Shown piece by piece: positions 1 to 7,315 of a stretch of DNA of 64,000 nucleotides. The notes beneath the pieces are model-generated. The model ran no database searches, was not told the DNA's origin, and saw only the letters and a program-made list of their open reading frames with translations. Source of the DNA: Bradyrhizobium diazoefficiens (GTDB lineage: Bacteria > Pseudomonadota > Alphaproteobacteria > Rhizobiales > Xanthobacteraceae); the NCBI RefSeq assembly GCF_018131185.1, contig NZ_JAFCJE010000013.1, forward strand, positions 22,353 to 86,352. Reading direction: 5' to 3'. The first letter of the stretch is position 1. Each line of letters begins with the position of its first letter. The position numbers were made by a program, and so were the translations under genes.

Positions 1-844
1 GACTGCACAAATGATGGACGTGGTGGACGCCGATATTCGCCGTAAACCACCGCAAGACACGCGGTAATTGGTAGTGCGAGCTGCCGTGCAGTGCGGCATC
101 GTGAAAATTCCAGGTCTCGTCATGCGACCAGTAGGTGTGCTCGAACTGGTGCTGGACGTAGAACAGCCAGACACCGATGGACGCCGCCAGAACGACGATC
201 GGCAGGTGTACCAGCAGGAATGGCCCATAGCCGACCAGCCAAATCATCGCGGCGACCAGAACCGCGATGGCGGCGTTCGTGCCCATCGTACTCAGCCAAG
301 GGGTCCAGCCGCCGCGCATCAACCCAATCGGCACCCGATGCTTGAAGATGAACAAATAGGTGGGACCAACGCCAAACATCACGATGGGATGCCGATACAG
401 CCGGTATAGCACCCGACGCCATCGCGGCTGGTCGCGAAACTCGCGCACGGTCAACGTATCAATGTCGCCCAAGCCCCGGTGATCGAGATTGCCGGAGTTC
501 GCATGATGGCGGGCATGGTTATGCCGCCAATAATCGTATGGTGTCAGTGTCACCACACCGATGGCTCGGCCGACCCAATCGTTCACAGCCCGGCCGCGGA
601 AGAAAGAGCCATGTCCGCAATCATGCTGGATCATGAACAGACGGACCAGCAAGCCCGCAGCAGGGACCTCGAACAGCACGGCGAACCAATAGCCCTGGTC
701 AAGAGCGGCCCAAATCAGCGCCCAGATGAAGCAGAGCGGAACTGCCGTGATCGCCAATTCGAGAACACCGCGTACACTGTCGGGCTCGCGATAGCGAACG
801 AGCGACTGCACGGATGCGCGCATCTCCGGCATTCCTTGCGGCAT
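1..844 (-). CDS. Fatty acid desaturase, 3' end cut by window edge
   Basis: Membrane di-iron acyl-lipid desaturase (omega-6/delta-12 type) that introduces double bonds into membrane fatty acids. The minus-strand frame is open from 844 to base 1. It shows the three histidine boxes of the family: HDCGH in the N-terminal part, HNHARHH near 520, and the third box HHVHHL at the very edge of the window, with hydrophobic stretches between. The start ATG at 844 is preceded by GGAG about 10 bases upstream; a TTG at 859 in the same frame is an alternative. Only the C-terminal tail after the third box is missing. A perfect TGAGCAATATTGCTCA palindrome lies about 114 bases upstream, so the gene may belong to the regulon of the nearby Crp/Fnr-type regulator. 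Membrane-lipid adjustment would fit a stress or low-oxygen response, but that is inference. Confidence 0.88.
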   Translation of the reverse strand, partial: MPQGMPEMRASVQSLVRYREPDSVRGVLELAITAVPLCFIWALIWAALDQGYWFAVLFEVPAAGLLVRLFMIQHDCGHGSFFRGRAVNDWVGRAIGVVTLTPYDYWRHNHARHHANSGNLDHRGLGDIDTLTVREFRDQPRWRRVLYRLYRHPIVMFGVGPTYLFIFKHRVPIGLMRGGWTPWLSTMGTNAAIAVLVAAMIWLVGYGPFLLVHLPIVVLAASIGVWLFYVQHQFEHTYWSHDETWNFHDAALHGSSHYQLPRVLRWFTANIGVHHVHHLCS

Positions 845-950
845 TTCCGCCTGCTCCAAAAAAGTACTGCGATCGCCCGGACGCCTTCGGCAGCGGTTCG
901 GAAATCGTGCCCCGCACGCGCCCATACTGGTCAGGGCTTGGATATCCTGC

Positions 951-966
951 TGAGCAATATTGCTCA
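951..966. promoter_or_regulatory. Perfect 16-bp palindrome, candidate Crp/Fnr-type operator
   Basis: TGAGCAATATTGCTCA is its own reverse complement. It sits in the 315-base gap between the divergent desaturase (start 844) and zinc-ribbon gene (start 1160), which holds no gene of its own. Its centre is about 114 bases from the desaturase start. Four related copies lie nearby. Crp/Fnr proteins bind such two-fold symmetric sites, and one is encoded at 2507; the link is inferred. Confidence 0.6.
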
Positions 967-1033
967 CATCAGGCGCGCCGCAAACGGATCGGGGCCAGAT
1001 TAGACGCGTTCGCGGCCGGCGATTCCCGCAATG

Positions 1034-1049
1034 TGAGCAATATTGAACA
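1034..1049. promoter_or_regulatory. Near-palindrome TGAGCAATATTGAACA, candidate Crp/Fnr-type operator
   Basis: Matches the perfect palindrome at 951 in 14 of 16 positions, with the right half site degenerate. Its centre is about 118 bases upstream of the start codon at 1160, close to the spacing seen for the desaturase, so each divergent gene appears to have its own copy. Confidence 0.55.
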
Positions 1050-1159
1050 GTGGCTGACGGACGGGCGCGGCATGCTCATCGTTACGCGGCCGGCGAATCG
1101 GCTGTCATCGGCGGCGGCTTCGGGTCCGGCATACGCCGCCATATGAGGAGTAGCTTCAT

Positions 1160-1354
1160 ATGTCCGAGGTCTATAGTCGTCCAGAACCGACCTTGATCCC
1201 GATACCACGACCACACTGCCCGGCCTGCCAGAGCCGCATGATGCTGATTCAGGTCGGGGCAAGTCGCGACGGCCTCAATCTGCGCATCTTCAAATGCTCC
1301 AAGTGCGGGAACGTCCATGAATCTCTGGCCGATCCGATGAGATCAACCGAATAG
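1160..1354 (+). CDS. Small zinc-ribbon protein (64 aa)
   Basis: Cytoplasmic 64-residue protein with two CxxC knuckles, CPAC near residue 20 and CSKC near residue 47, the pattern of a small zinc ribbon. Function unknown. The ATG at 1160 follows GAGGAG with a spacing of 8-9 bases, so the start is well supported. A near-palindromic candidate operator lies about 118 bases upstream. A second small two-knuckle protein (4077-4316) lies 3 kb away behind the same type of site, which suggests a shared expression programme. Nothing in the sequence shows whether it binds nucleic acid or another protein. Confidence 0.8.
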   Translation: MSEVYSRPEPTLIPIPRPHCPACQSRMMLIQVGASRDGLNLRIFKCSKCGNVHESLADPMRSTE

Positions 1355-1379
1355 CAGCTGAAGGAGCGCGCGCAAGAAA

Positions 1380-1413
1380 GCGGCCCTGGCACGGGGGTAG
1401 GAACCAGGACCGC
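1380..1413 (+). terminator. Possible terminator hairpin between convergent genes
   Basis: GCGGCCCTGG at 1380-1389 pairs with CCAGGACCGC at 1404-1413 (nine of ten pairs, 14-base loop). It lies just after the zinc-ribbon gene and faces the convergent gene at 1507. No T-run follows, so the assignment is tentative. Confidence 0.35.
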
Positions 1414-1506
1414 CCTTCATCAGATATGATGAGTGGGCATCACATCCGGTCGTCATCACCAAGTCACCCCGACGACGTTCGTTCCAGGCATATTCTCACG
1501 ACGCGG

Positions 1507-1800
1507 CTACCAGCGCTTGCGCCAAGCGCCGCCCCAGCTGCTTCGTCCGCGGACGAGCCCGATGATCAAGAGCAGCAGGACCGCACCCACCACAGCGTTG
1601 ACAATCTGCGAGACGACACCCGAACCGGGATGAATCCCCAGCTGCGGAATGATCAAGCTCGCAATGAAGGCCCCTGTTATTCCCACGACGAGATCACCAA
1701 CCAAGCCCAGGCCGGTGCCCATGACGATCTGGCACGCGAGCCAACCGGCCGCGATGCCCACTGCCAATATGACGAAAAGGCCCTCACCAGATATGTTCAT
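1507..1800 (-). CDS. GlsB/YeaQ/YmgE family membrane protein
   Basis: Inner-membrane protein of 97 residues with three hydrophobic segments (about residues 7-27, 34-53 and 64-84), a glycine-rich GLGLVGDLVVGITGA core and a basic Arg/Lys/Trp C-terminus. This is the pattern of the transglycosylase-associated/GlsB/YeaQ family, small stress-induced membrane proteins of unknown biochemical role. The ATG at 1800 has GAGGA about 6 bases upstream. A TGTGCAAAACTGCTCA site (13 of 16 matches to the local palindrome) is centred about 84 bases upstream. A stress role agrees with the other genes in this cluster. Confidence 0.88.
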   Translation of the reverse strand: MNISGEGLFVILAVGIAAGWLACQIVMGTGLGLVGDLVVGITGAFIASLIIPQLGIHPGSGVVSQIVNAVVGAVLLLLIIGLVRGRSSWGGAWRKRW

Positions 1801-1875
1801 TTCACATCCTCAGCATCGGACAACCGAGCAGCATTCCGCCCAATGGTCAGGTTAGACCTGGGCAGGAGCGGATGA

Positions 1876-1891
1876 TGTGCAAAACTGCTCA
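1876..1891. promoter_or_regulatory. Palindrome variant TGTGCAAAACTGCTCA
   Basis: Thirteen of 16 positions match TGAGCAATATTGCTCA, with the right half site perfect. It lies in the divergent gap between the GlsB-like gene (start 1800) and the gene starting at 2086, about 84 bases from the former. Confidence 0.45.
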
Positions 1892-1952
1892 AATGACGGT
1901 CGTATGATCGGCGCGGGGGTTCATCATCAATTGCGAACCATTCCTTCAAAGA

Positions 1953-1968
1953 TGAGCAATTCTGCTCT
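1953..1968. promoter_or_regulatory. Palindrome variant TGAGCAATTCTGCTCT
   Basis: Thirteen of 16 positions match the perfect copy at 951, with the left half site intact. Its centre is about 125 bases upstream of the TTG start at 2086, similar to the spacing of the other copies. Confidence 0.45.
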
Positions 1969-2085
1969 GCAGCCGGGCGACCCAACCGTTAGAGTCTCGA
2001 ACGTCTCTCCCGCGACCCGGCGCGATGAGCCGCGTCGGCAAATGGCGCGGCCGGCGCCCTGCAGGCTCGACCAGGAGATCTCATC

Positions 2086-2358
2086 TTGACCATCAGAACA
2101 ACGCGGACCATCGTATCGTTCGCCAATCCCTTCGTCCTTCAGGGGCTGGAGGGCGCTCAGCCCGCCGGCGAATATGTCATCCTCACTGACGACGAGCGGA
2201 TCGAAGGATTGTCGAGAATCGCCTATCGGCGCGTGGCGACGTTGTTGCAAACGCCCGCGAGGTCTGCCTCCCAATCGCGGACCCGGTCCTACGCGATCAG
2301 CCAGACGGAACTGGACGCCGCACTCATGGATCGGCATCAGACGGTCGTAAGGCATTGA
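2086..2358 (+). CDS. Small hypothetical protein (90 aa), rhizobial type
   Basis: Soluble 90-residue protein with no catalytic motif that I can name. From memory, the opening pattern (MTIRTTRT, then FANPF...L, then PAGEYVI, an acidic DDERIEG run and YRR) resembles a family of small hypothetical proteins common in Bradyrhizobium and other rhizobia. The TTG start at 2086 is chosen because AGGAGA precedes it by 7 bases. The last 30 residues are rich in Ser, Arg and Gln. A palindromic candidate operator lies about 125 bases upstream, placing the gene in the proposed Crp/Fnr cluster. No function can be assigned. Confidence 0.72.
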   Translation: MTIRTTRTIVSFANPFVLQGLEGAQPAGEYVILTDDERIEGLSRIAYRRVATLLQTPARSASQSRTRSYAISQTELDAALMDRHQTVVRH

Positions 2359-2394
2359 GCGCGGGCAATCCGCTTAACGAGCCTGCCCTAAGCC

Positions 2395-2470
2395 GCAGGC
2401 AGATTGCCTGCTCCAAATCACAGACCGGAGGCGAAGCAAGATTTGCCTAACGTGCCCGGCAAGGTCTTGC
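2395..2470. promoter_or_regulatory. Two inverted repeats upstream of the Crp/Fnr gene
   Basis: GCAGGCA (2395-2401) and TGCCTGC (2405-2411) form a perfect 7-bp inverted repeat with a 3-base spacer. Just after it, GCAAGA (2436-2441) and TCTTGC (2465-2470) form a second one, with GCC/GGC inside. They could end transcription of the preceding gene or be operator sites for the regulator starting at 2507. They differ from the TGAGCAATATTGCTCA motif. Confidence 0.35.
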
Positions 2471-2506
2471 TAGACTGAAGCTCTCTCCATTAGGTTGTGC
2501 GACGTC

Positions 2507-3184
2507 ATGCCAAAAGCGCCGAAAAGCGCGTTCGATCCAAAACTCTTTCTCGCCAAGGTCGGCGAGGGCAAAACCATATTGAAGTTCGACAAGAACCAGG
2601 TGGTGTTCTCGCAAGGCGACGCCGCGGATAACGTTTTTTACATCCAGAAGGGGAGGATCAAGGTTCTCGTCGTCTCGGAGCAGGGCAAGGAGGCGGTGGT
2701 CGGAATCATGGAGCCCGGACAATTCTTCGGTGAGGGCTGCCTGAACGGCCATCCCTTGCGGATTTCGACGACCGTGGCGATGGAGCAAAGCGTGATCACG
2801 TCCATCACGAAGCCAGCGATGCTCGTCGCACTCAAGGCCGAACCGAAGTTCTCCGAGTTGTTCATGGGGTATCTGCTGAGCCGAAACAGCCGCATAGAAG
2901 AAGACCTGATCGACCAGTTGTTTAATTCGAGCGAGAAGCGGCTTGCGCGTCTTCTGCTGCTGTTGGCCAATTTCGGCAAGGACGGCGCCACTCAGCCCAT
3001 CTCGGCGAAGGTTAGTCAGGAGACACTTGCGGAGATGATCGGGACAACCCGATCCCGCGTCAGCTTTTTCATGAACAAATTTCGCAAGCTCGGCTTTATC
3101 ACCTACAACGGCAAGATCGAGGTTCACACTTCCCTCCTGAACGCGGTCTTGTATGACAAGCCTGAGATCGCGAGGGACGACTGA
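2507..3184 (+). CDS. Crp/Fnr family transcriptional regulator
   Basis: DNA-binding regulator of 225 residues with an N-terminal cyclic-nucleotide-binding-like beta barrel (about residues 15-130, including FSQGDAADNVFYI and FFGEGCLNG), a dimerisation helix, and a C-terminal winged helix-turn-helix (about 160-215) with recognition helix TTRSRVSFFMNKF. It has no N-terminal Cys cluster, so it is not a classical Fe-S Fnr oxygen sensor. The ligand is not evident. The ATG at 2507 is preferred; a TTG at 2495 in frame would add four residues. It is surrounded by small stress-type genes that share a 16-bp palindrome of the kind Crp/Fnr dimers bind, so it is the natural candidate to control them. It belongs to a large paralogous group in Bradyrhizobium. 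Confidence 0.9.
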   Translation: MPKAPKSAFDPKLFLAKVGEGKTILKFDKNQVVFSQGDAADNVFYIQKGRIKVLVVSEQGKEAVVGIMEPGQFFGEGCLNGHPLRISTTVAMEQSVITSITKPAMLVALKAEPKFSELFMGYLLSRNSRIEEDLIDQLFNSSEKRLARLLLLLANFGKDGATQPISAKVSQETLAEMIGTTRSRVSFFMNKFRKLGFITYNGKIEVHTSLLNAVLYDKPEIARDD

Positions 3185-3240
3185 GACGGTTGGAAGCAAG
3201 CGCGCCCCAAGCCCTCTCCTGCAACGATCGAAGGTACCCC

Positions 3241-3468
3241 ATGAAGAAGCCGACCGTGCAAGTCGAAGAGATCGAGCCGAGAACAATTCAAAGGGCTGAC
3301 GTGGCACCAGCCAGTGGCTTCTCGCTAATCGTCGATGGCCACTTCAAGACCCGCTACGAAAGCGAGACGGCTGCCCGGGCAGCCGGCACCGAGTTGCTCG
3401 GCCGGTTCCCGATGCTGCAAATCCTGGTCTACGATGCTGAAACGAGGGTGCGGTCGCCGCTGCAATAG
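3241..3468 (+). CDS. Small hypothetical protein (75 aa)
   Basis: Soluble 75-residue protein that starts MKKPTVQVEEIEP and has the body SGFSLIVDGHFKTRYESETAA followed by LLGRFPMLQILVYDAE. The alternation of short beta-like stretches with one Ala-rich helix suggests a small alpha/beta fold. The ATG at 3241 is chosen because GAAGG stands 6 bases upstream; an in-frame TTG at 3190 lacks a good ribosome site. It is 56 bases downstream of the Crp/Fnr gene on the same strand and may be co-transcribed. I do not recognise a family or function. Confidence 0.7.
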   Translation: MKKPTVQVEEIEPRTIQRADVAPASGFSLIVDGHFKTRYESETAARAAGTELLGRFPMLQILVYDAETRVRSPLQ

Positions 3469-3550
3469 ATTTTCCAATTGATCGGGCTCCGCATCGGGCA
3501 TCGTCGCCTGCCGCTTCGCGAGTTGTTCGTGAAACCTCGGGAGTGCATGA

Positions 3551-3889
3551 TCACCCTTTTTTGGACCGATCGGCCGGGGCGTCGGAGATGATTCGGCGCA
3601 GCCGTATTGCTTCCGCAAAATTGGCGGATGGCTGCCTTTGCAGTGCAGGGAGGTTCTCGGGCTCGTCAAGCTCCGGCGCTTCCCCGACGGGAAGCAGCGC
3701 TTCGCTGCCGCGGTCCAGGCGCTTGTCGGAGCCCGACGCGTCGAGCATATGACCGACCAGCTCGCCCGAGAGACGGTAGATGTTGTTCCCCCGAAGATCG
3801 TAAACTCTCTTGCCCGTGAGATCGAAAATCGATGCACCGTTCACGACGCCGGCGCGGACGCCCCTATTATTGACTATGTATCCGCTCAC
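3551..3889 (-). CDS. Small hypothetical protein (112 aa)
   Basis: Starts at a GTG (3889) with GGGAG 7 bases upstream. The N-terminal half (about residues 1-50) repeats a short pattern: YIVNNRGVRAG, then IFDLTGKRVYDLRG, then IYRLSGELVGHM. This is a series of beta hairpins each of the form xxDLxGxxVYxLxG, a beta-meander seen in small bacterial 4-strand repeat proteins. The C-terminal half is charged and Pro/Glu-rich, probably disordered. It is the last of three genes read leftwards from 4316. No function known; a binding or scaffold role would be a guess. Confidence 0.6.
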   Translation of the reverse strand: MSGYIVNNRGVRAGVVNGASIFDLTGKRVYDLRGNNIYRLSGELVGHMLDASGSDKRLDRGSEALLPVGEAPELDEPENLPALQRQPSANFAEAIRLRRIISDAPADRSKKG

Positions 3890-3936
3890 CCCGCATCTCC
3901 CATTCACGCCTCTTTGAAGGTCCCGGCGCTCGCCTA

Positions 3937-4080
3937 TCAGCTCGTGACCCGGCCTTTCGCCTCTTCGTCGGCCAGACGCTCCAGGAGCCATTGCCGCCGG
4001 ACAGCGTCTTTTTCCAGATCGATGTCCCGTTTGAAGACTCTGAGGTTTTCGCGCCGGATGAACTCTTCCAGCTCGCTCAA
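3937..4080 (-). CDS. Very small protein (47 aa), translationally coupled
   Basis: A 47-residue reading frame beginning with TTG at 4080 that overlaps the stop of the upstream zinc-ribbon gene in the four bases TTGA. The product (start LSELEEFIRRENL, then EKDAVRRQWLLERLADEEAK) is a highly charged amphipathic helix typical of short rhizobial proteins. An in-frame stop (TGA, 4098-4096) lies just before the start, so it cannot begin further upstream. There is no independent ribosome site, consistent with coupling to the upstream gene. Easily missed because of its length. Function unknown. Confidence 0.55.
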   Translation of the reverse strand: MSELEEFIRRENLRVFKRDIDLEKDAVRRQWLLERLADEEAKGRVTS

Positions 4081-4316
4081 GTCGGTGGCCGCAGGTCATG
4101 ACTGTCGAGCCAGACCATCGTGGTCAACGTCATCGGGTCGCTTTCGATTGCGGCGGCGGAACCTTGGTGGCACCCGGCACACGCGAACGTTCCGATCTGC
4201 AATGCTGCTAGGCCCGGGATCCTCACCAAGCTCATGCTTTCGCCGCACCAACGACATCGCGGCCCTTCGCCTGATGCAGGTGAGGCGCTGGATGCCTGGG
4301 AATACTGCAAGTACAT
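4077..4316 (-). CDS. Small two-CxxC zinc-ribbon protein (79 aa)
   Basis: Contains CRWCGESM and, about 25 residues later, CAGCHQG, the spacing of a zinc ribbon. The reading frame extends to an ATG at 4403, but the internal ATG at 4316 (MYLQYS...) is preferred because the upstream 29 residues look non-conserved. It also puts the candidate operator at 4426-4441 about 117 bases from the start codon, matching the 114, 118 and 125 bases seen for its neighbours. Neither start has a strong ribosome site. First gene of a three-gene leftward mini-operon (4316, 4080, 3889). Paralogous in style to 1160-1354. Function unknown. Confidence 0.62.
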   Translation of the reverse strand: MYLQYSQASSASPASGEGPRCRWCGESMSLVRIPGLAALQIGTFACAGCHQGSAAAIESDPMTLTTMVWLDSHDLRPPT

Positions 4317-4425
4317 GCGGTGCACCGCGGGATCCGGCGAGAGCGTTACAGCATTCTCAATCACCGATAGATTGCCGATATGGGGCGGTGATGAGGCCAG
4401 CATAGAACGCTGGCCCCACGGGTAC

Positions 4426-4441
4426 TGATCAATATTGCTCG
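4426..4441. promoter_or_regulatory. Palindrome variant TGATCAATATTGCTCG
   Basis: Fourteen of 16 positions match TGAGCAATATTGCTCA. It lies upstream of the zinc-ribbon mini-operon and immediately after the 3' end of the convergently oriented neighbourhood at 4482. Its centre is about 117 bases from the preferred start at 4316. Confidence 0.5.
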
Positions 4442-4481
4442 CTCGGGCGAAGTTCGCTCCTGGAACCGGGCCGCCTCCTGG

Positions 4482-5918
4482 CTACACCCCCAGCACGTTC
4501 CGGGTGGAGGCCCGCAAGACGCGCAACGACAGCGTCTGCACCTGGGCGACATTGAGAAGCCACGCTGCGGCGGCATAAGCGAAGCCGCCTGCAAGGCTCA
4601 CGACGATCAGCGCCACGAGGCCTGTGCCGCTGACTTGCGAACGCGCAACGAGGATGGCGGCCGCCATCGCCGCGGCCGAAACCGCAACGCCGGCGAGACG
4701 GCCGAGGTCGAACGGAACCGGGTGCGCACGATGCATCAGGACGACGGCAACGAGGAATCCGATCGCCTCGGTCGCCAGCGTCGCCAGCGCCGCGCCGTAG
4801 ATGCCGTAACCGGCGACCAGTACGACCATCAGGACCACGCTGACCACCAGCGTAACAAAGGATTGCGCCGCCAGCATGAAGGGCCGCTCGGCGAGCTGGA
4901 AGCTGATCTGGACATAGAACTGATTGGCGATCCCGAAGAAGCGGGCAAGCACCAGGGTCGGCAGCAGCGCCGACACGCCGGCGCGAAAATCGATGCCGAC
5001 GAGCGTCCCGGCGACCTGATCCGCGGCCAGCGCGAGCCAGACCGCAACCGGGGTCACGACGACGAGCAGCAGCTCGAGGCTCTCGGTCAGCCGCTCCCGC
5101 GTCGTCTCCCTGTTATTCTCGGACAATGACCGGAACACCAGCGGCACGGTCGCTGCGGCGACGCTGGATGCAATCATGACCATGAACTGGCGCGGCAGGT
5201 CGGCGGCGACGCCGAAGATGCCGGCGGCATCCTTGCCGAGCAGATAAGCGACGATGAGGCGGTCGCAGGCCGAGTAGATCGCGACGGACAATCCGGCCAA
5301 CGTCAACGGCAGGCCGTAACGCGCAAGCTGCATGAACTGGCTGCGCTGGAAGGACGCGATCCTGGTGCGGTCGCCGACCAGATTCAGGATGATTCCGGTG
5401 AGCGAGCCCAGGCCGAACGCGGCAAGCAGCCCCAATCCACCCCAACCGAGCCAGACGGCGGCGAGGCCGAAGCCGACGCTCGCCACGCTGCGCACGATCG
5501 AGATTGCGGCAAACCGGTAGGGCCGCAATTTGGCGCGTTCGAACTCCTGACCGACATCGACGGCATTGGCCATGATCGCGACGAACATGCTGGCAAGCAG
5601 CAGCTCGACGCTGACGTCGCTGCGGAACAGGAACACCAGCGGCGTCGTGGCGCAGAGCACCGCGGCGGTGAGGGCGAAGGCGACCATCGCCGTGCCGCGA
5701 AAATCCACCTCCGACGACATCGCCTGATAGCGGGACACCGACAGCTTGATCCAGGCGAAGTAGATCGCCCCCAGAATGCCGGCGAGGCTGATACCTACGA
5801 CATAAACGCCGTACTCCGCCGGGCTCAGCAAGCGCGTATAGGCCGTGACGGCGAAGAAGCCCACCGCCGCGGGCAGGATGTAGGCGACGAGATAAATCGA
5901 GAAATGGCGGTTCAGCAT
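4482..5918 (-). CDS. Wzx-like polysaccharide flippase (MATE/MVF superfamily)
   Basis: Integral membrane protein of 478 residues with about 12-14 hydrophobic segments along its whole length, starting FSIYLVAYILPAAVGFFAVTAYTRLLSPAEYG. The N-terminal TRLLSPAEYGVY motif is typical of the polysaccharide-biosynthesis/oligosaccharide-flippase family. These proteins move lipid-linked sugar repeat units across the inner membrane for surface polysaccharide. The length is normal for the family. No polymerase or priming glycosyltransferase is adjacent; the nearest related genes are a GH10 enzyme (6238) and a DUF6492 protein (7316). The exact cargo cannot be read from sequence. Confidence 0.85.
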   Translation of the reverse strand: MLNRHFSIYLVAYILPAAVGFFAVTAYTRLLSPAEYGVYVVGISLAGILGAIYFAWIKLSVSRYQAMSSEVDFRGTAMVAFALTAAVLCATTPLVFLFRSDVSVELLLASMFVAIMANAVDVGQEFERAKLRPYRFAAISIVRSVASVGFGLAAVWLGWGGLGLLAAFGLGSLTGIILNLVGDRTRIASFQRSQFMQLARYGLPLTLAGLSVAIYSACDRLIVAYLLGKDAAGIFGVAADLPRQFMVMIASSVAAATVPLVFRSLSENNRETTRERLTESLELLLVVVTPVAVWLALAADQVAGTLVGIDFRAGVSALLPTLVLARFFGIANQFYVQISFQLAERPFMLAAQSFVTLVVSVVLMVVLVAGYGIYGAALATLATEAIGFLVAVVLMHRAHPVPFDLGRLAGVAVSAAAMAAAILVARSQVSGTGLVALIVVSLAGGFAYAAAAWLLNVAQVQTLSLRVLRASTRNVLGV

Positions 5919-6237
5919 GCGAGCACGGGACCGGCGGCGGTCTTGCGAGTGTGGCGGCCGTTCATCAATGGGACCATGGCGGGGCGGACGAACTGCGCCG
6001 CAGCATCGCTCAAGAGTGTCACATTAGTCTGCAGATCGGGCGGCGAATGAACCTTCGAAGCCGCTTTCGCGCGTTAGCGTTAAATTTGCCCTTCCTGGAA
6101 CGGCAGGCCCTGACGGCAAGGCGACCATGGCCGGAACTCGTGTCTTGCAGATGGTAGAGGTTAACCCAACAAGGCAAAACCCCGGCATCGCAAGGCGCCG
6201 CTTGGTACGATGGTGCGTTGGTTCGAAAAGGACTGCC
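5919..6237. other. Divergent intergenic region, no gene seen
   Basis: The 319 bases between the leftward flippase gene and the rightward xylanase gene contain no convincing gene. They must hold both promoters, but I see no strong inverted repeat or recognisable operator. Confidence 0.5.
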
Positions 6238-7305
6238 GTGACGAGGCTCGACAGACGCGAATTTCTTCTTGGCGGCGCCGCAGCACTCGCGGCGGGCGCA
6301 TCGGCATCGGCAGTGCCGGCATCGAAGCTCGCCCGGCGCCATCAGGGTTTTGGCGCGGCCGCCACGCTCTGGGACCTGCAAGCCGATCCAAGGCTCGGCG
6401 AAGCCATCAGCACCTATTGCACGCAGGTGGTGCCGGTGCTCGAACTGAAATGGCCGATGCTGCGGCCGAACGCGCACACGTTCAACTTCGAACGCGCCGA
6501 CGCCATCCTGGATTTTGCGCGGGAGAACGATCTGACGATGCGCGGCCACGCGCTCGCCTGGTATCACGACATTCCGGACTGGACCAAGCAGATCAAGTCG
6601 ACCCGCGGCGTCGAGCGCGCCTATCTCGACCACATCGGCACGGTCGTCTCCTACTACAAGGACAAGCTGACGTCGTGGGACGTCGTCAACGAGCCGATCC
6701 CGGACAATCCCCGCAGTTTAAAGGACCGGCGCGACACGTTCTGGACGCAGCATCTGGGTCAAGGCTGGATTCCGCTGGCCTTCCGCACGGCGGCCGCCGC
6801 CGATCCCCTCGTCAAGCTCGCGATCAACGAATATGACATCGAATCGGCCAAGGATTCGTTCATCGCGAAGCGCGCGGCCTACCGCAATCTGATCATGGAC
6901 TTGCTCGACCAGGGTGTTCCGCTCCACGCCGTGGGCCTGCAATCGCATCTGCATGCCGAGCTCGAGATCGACACCCATGGGCTCGCCGAATTCGTCACCG
7001 AACTGCGCTCCTGGGGCCTCGAGGTGCTCGTCACCGAGCTCGACGTCGACGACCAGAAGCTGACGGGCAATCCGGCCGAACGCGACGCCATCGTCGCCAA
7101 GCGCGTGGACGATCTGCTCACGGCGATCTCGACCAGCGGCCCGGTTCGCTCGATCCTGACCTGGGGCCTCTCCGATCGCTATAGCTGGATCAACGGCACC
7201 TTTGCACGCGCGGACAAGCAGCCGAACCGACCCCTGCCACTCGACGGCGAGTTCAAGCAGAAGCCGTTCATGGACGTGATCAGCAAGTTCACGAGGGACG
7301 CTTGA
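6238..7305 (+). CDS. GH10 endo-1,4-beta-xylanase, Tat-exported
   Basis: Secreted glycoside hydrolase family 10 enzyme that cleaves beta-1,4-xylan backbones. The GTG at 6238 is preferred because AAAGGA precedes it and the product then begins TRLDRREFLLGG, a twin-arginine signal followed by an Ala-rich hydrophobic segment ending near ASASA. The GH10 barrel fills the rest: acid/base Glu152 in WDVVNEP, nucleophile Glu267 in VTELDVD, and the RGHALAW motif. The product is 355 aa, a single catalytic domain without carbohydrate-binding modules. Tat export of a plant-wall-degrading enzyme fits a plant-associated or soil lifestyle. It could also trim an exopolysaccharide, given the flippase next door. 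Confidence 0.9.
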   Translation: MTRLDRREFLLGGAAALAAGASASAVPASKLARRHQGFGAAATLWDLQADPRLGEAISTYCTQVVPVLELKWPMLRPNAHTFNFERADAILDFARENDLTMRGHALAWYHDIPDWTKQIKSTRGVERAYLDHIGTVVSYYKDKLTSWDVVNEPIPDNPRSLKDRRDTFWTQHLGQGWIPLAFRTAAAADPLVKLAINEYDIESAKDSFIAKRAAYRNLIMDLLDQGVPLHAVGLQSHLHAELEIDTHGLAEFVTELRSWGLEVLVTELDVDDQKLTGNPAERDAIVAKRVDDLLTAISTSGPVRSILTWGLSDRYSWINGTFARADKQPNRPLPLDGEFKQKPFMDVISKFTRDA

Positions 7306-7315
7306 GCGCGCAAGC

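Noticed and set aside
2395..2411. GCAGGCA-GAT-TGCCTGC as another copy of the 16-bp palindrome
   Set aside because: It has an odd spacer and different half sites, so it was not counted among the five copies.
3638..4405. A 255-aa rightward frame over the mini-operon
   Set aside because: It is antisense to three better-supported small genes with overlapping signals and zinc-ribbon motifs.
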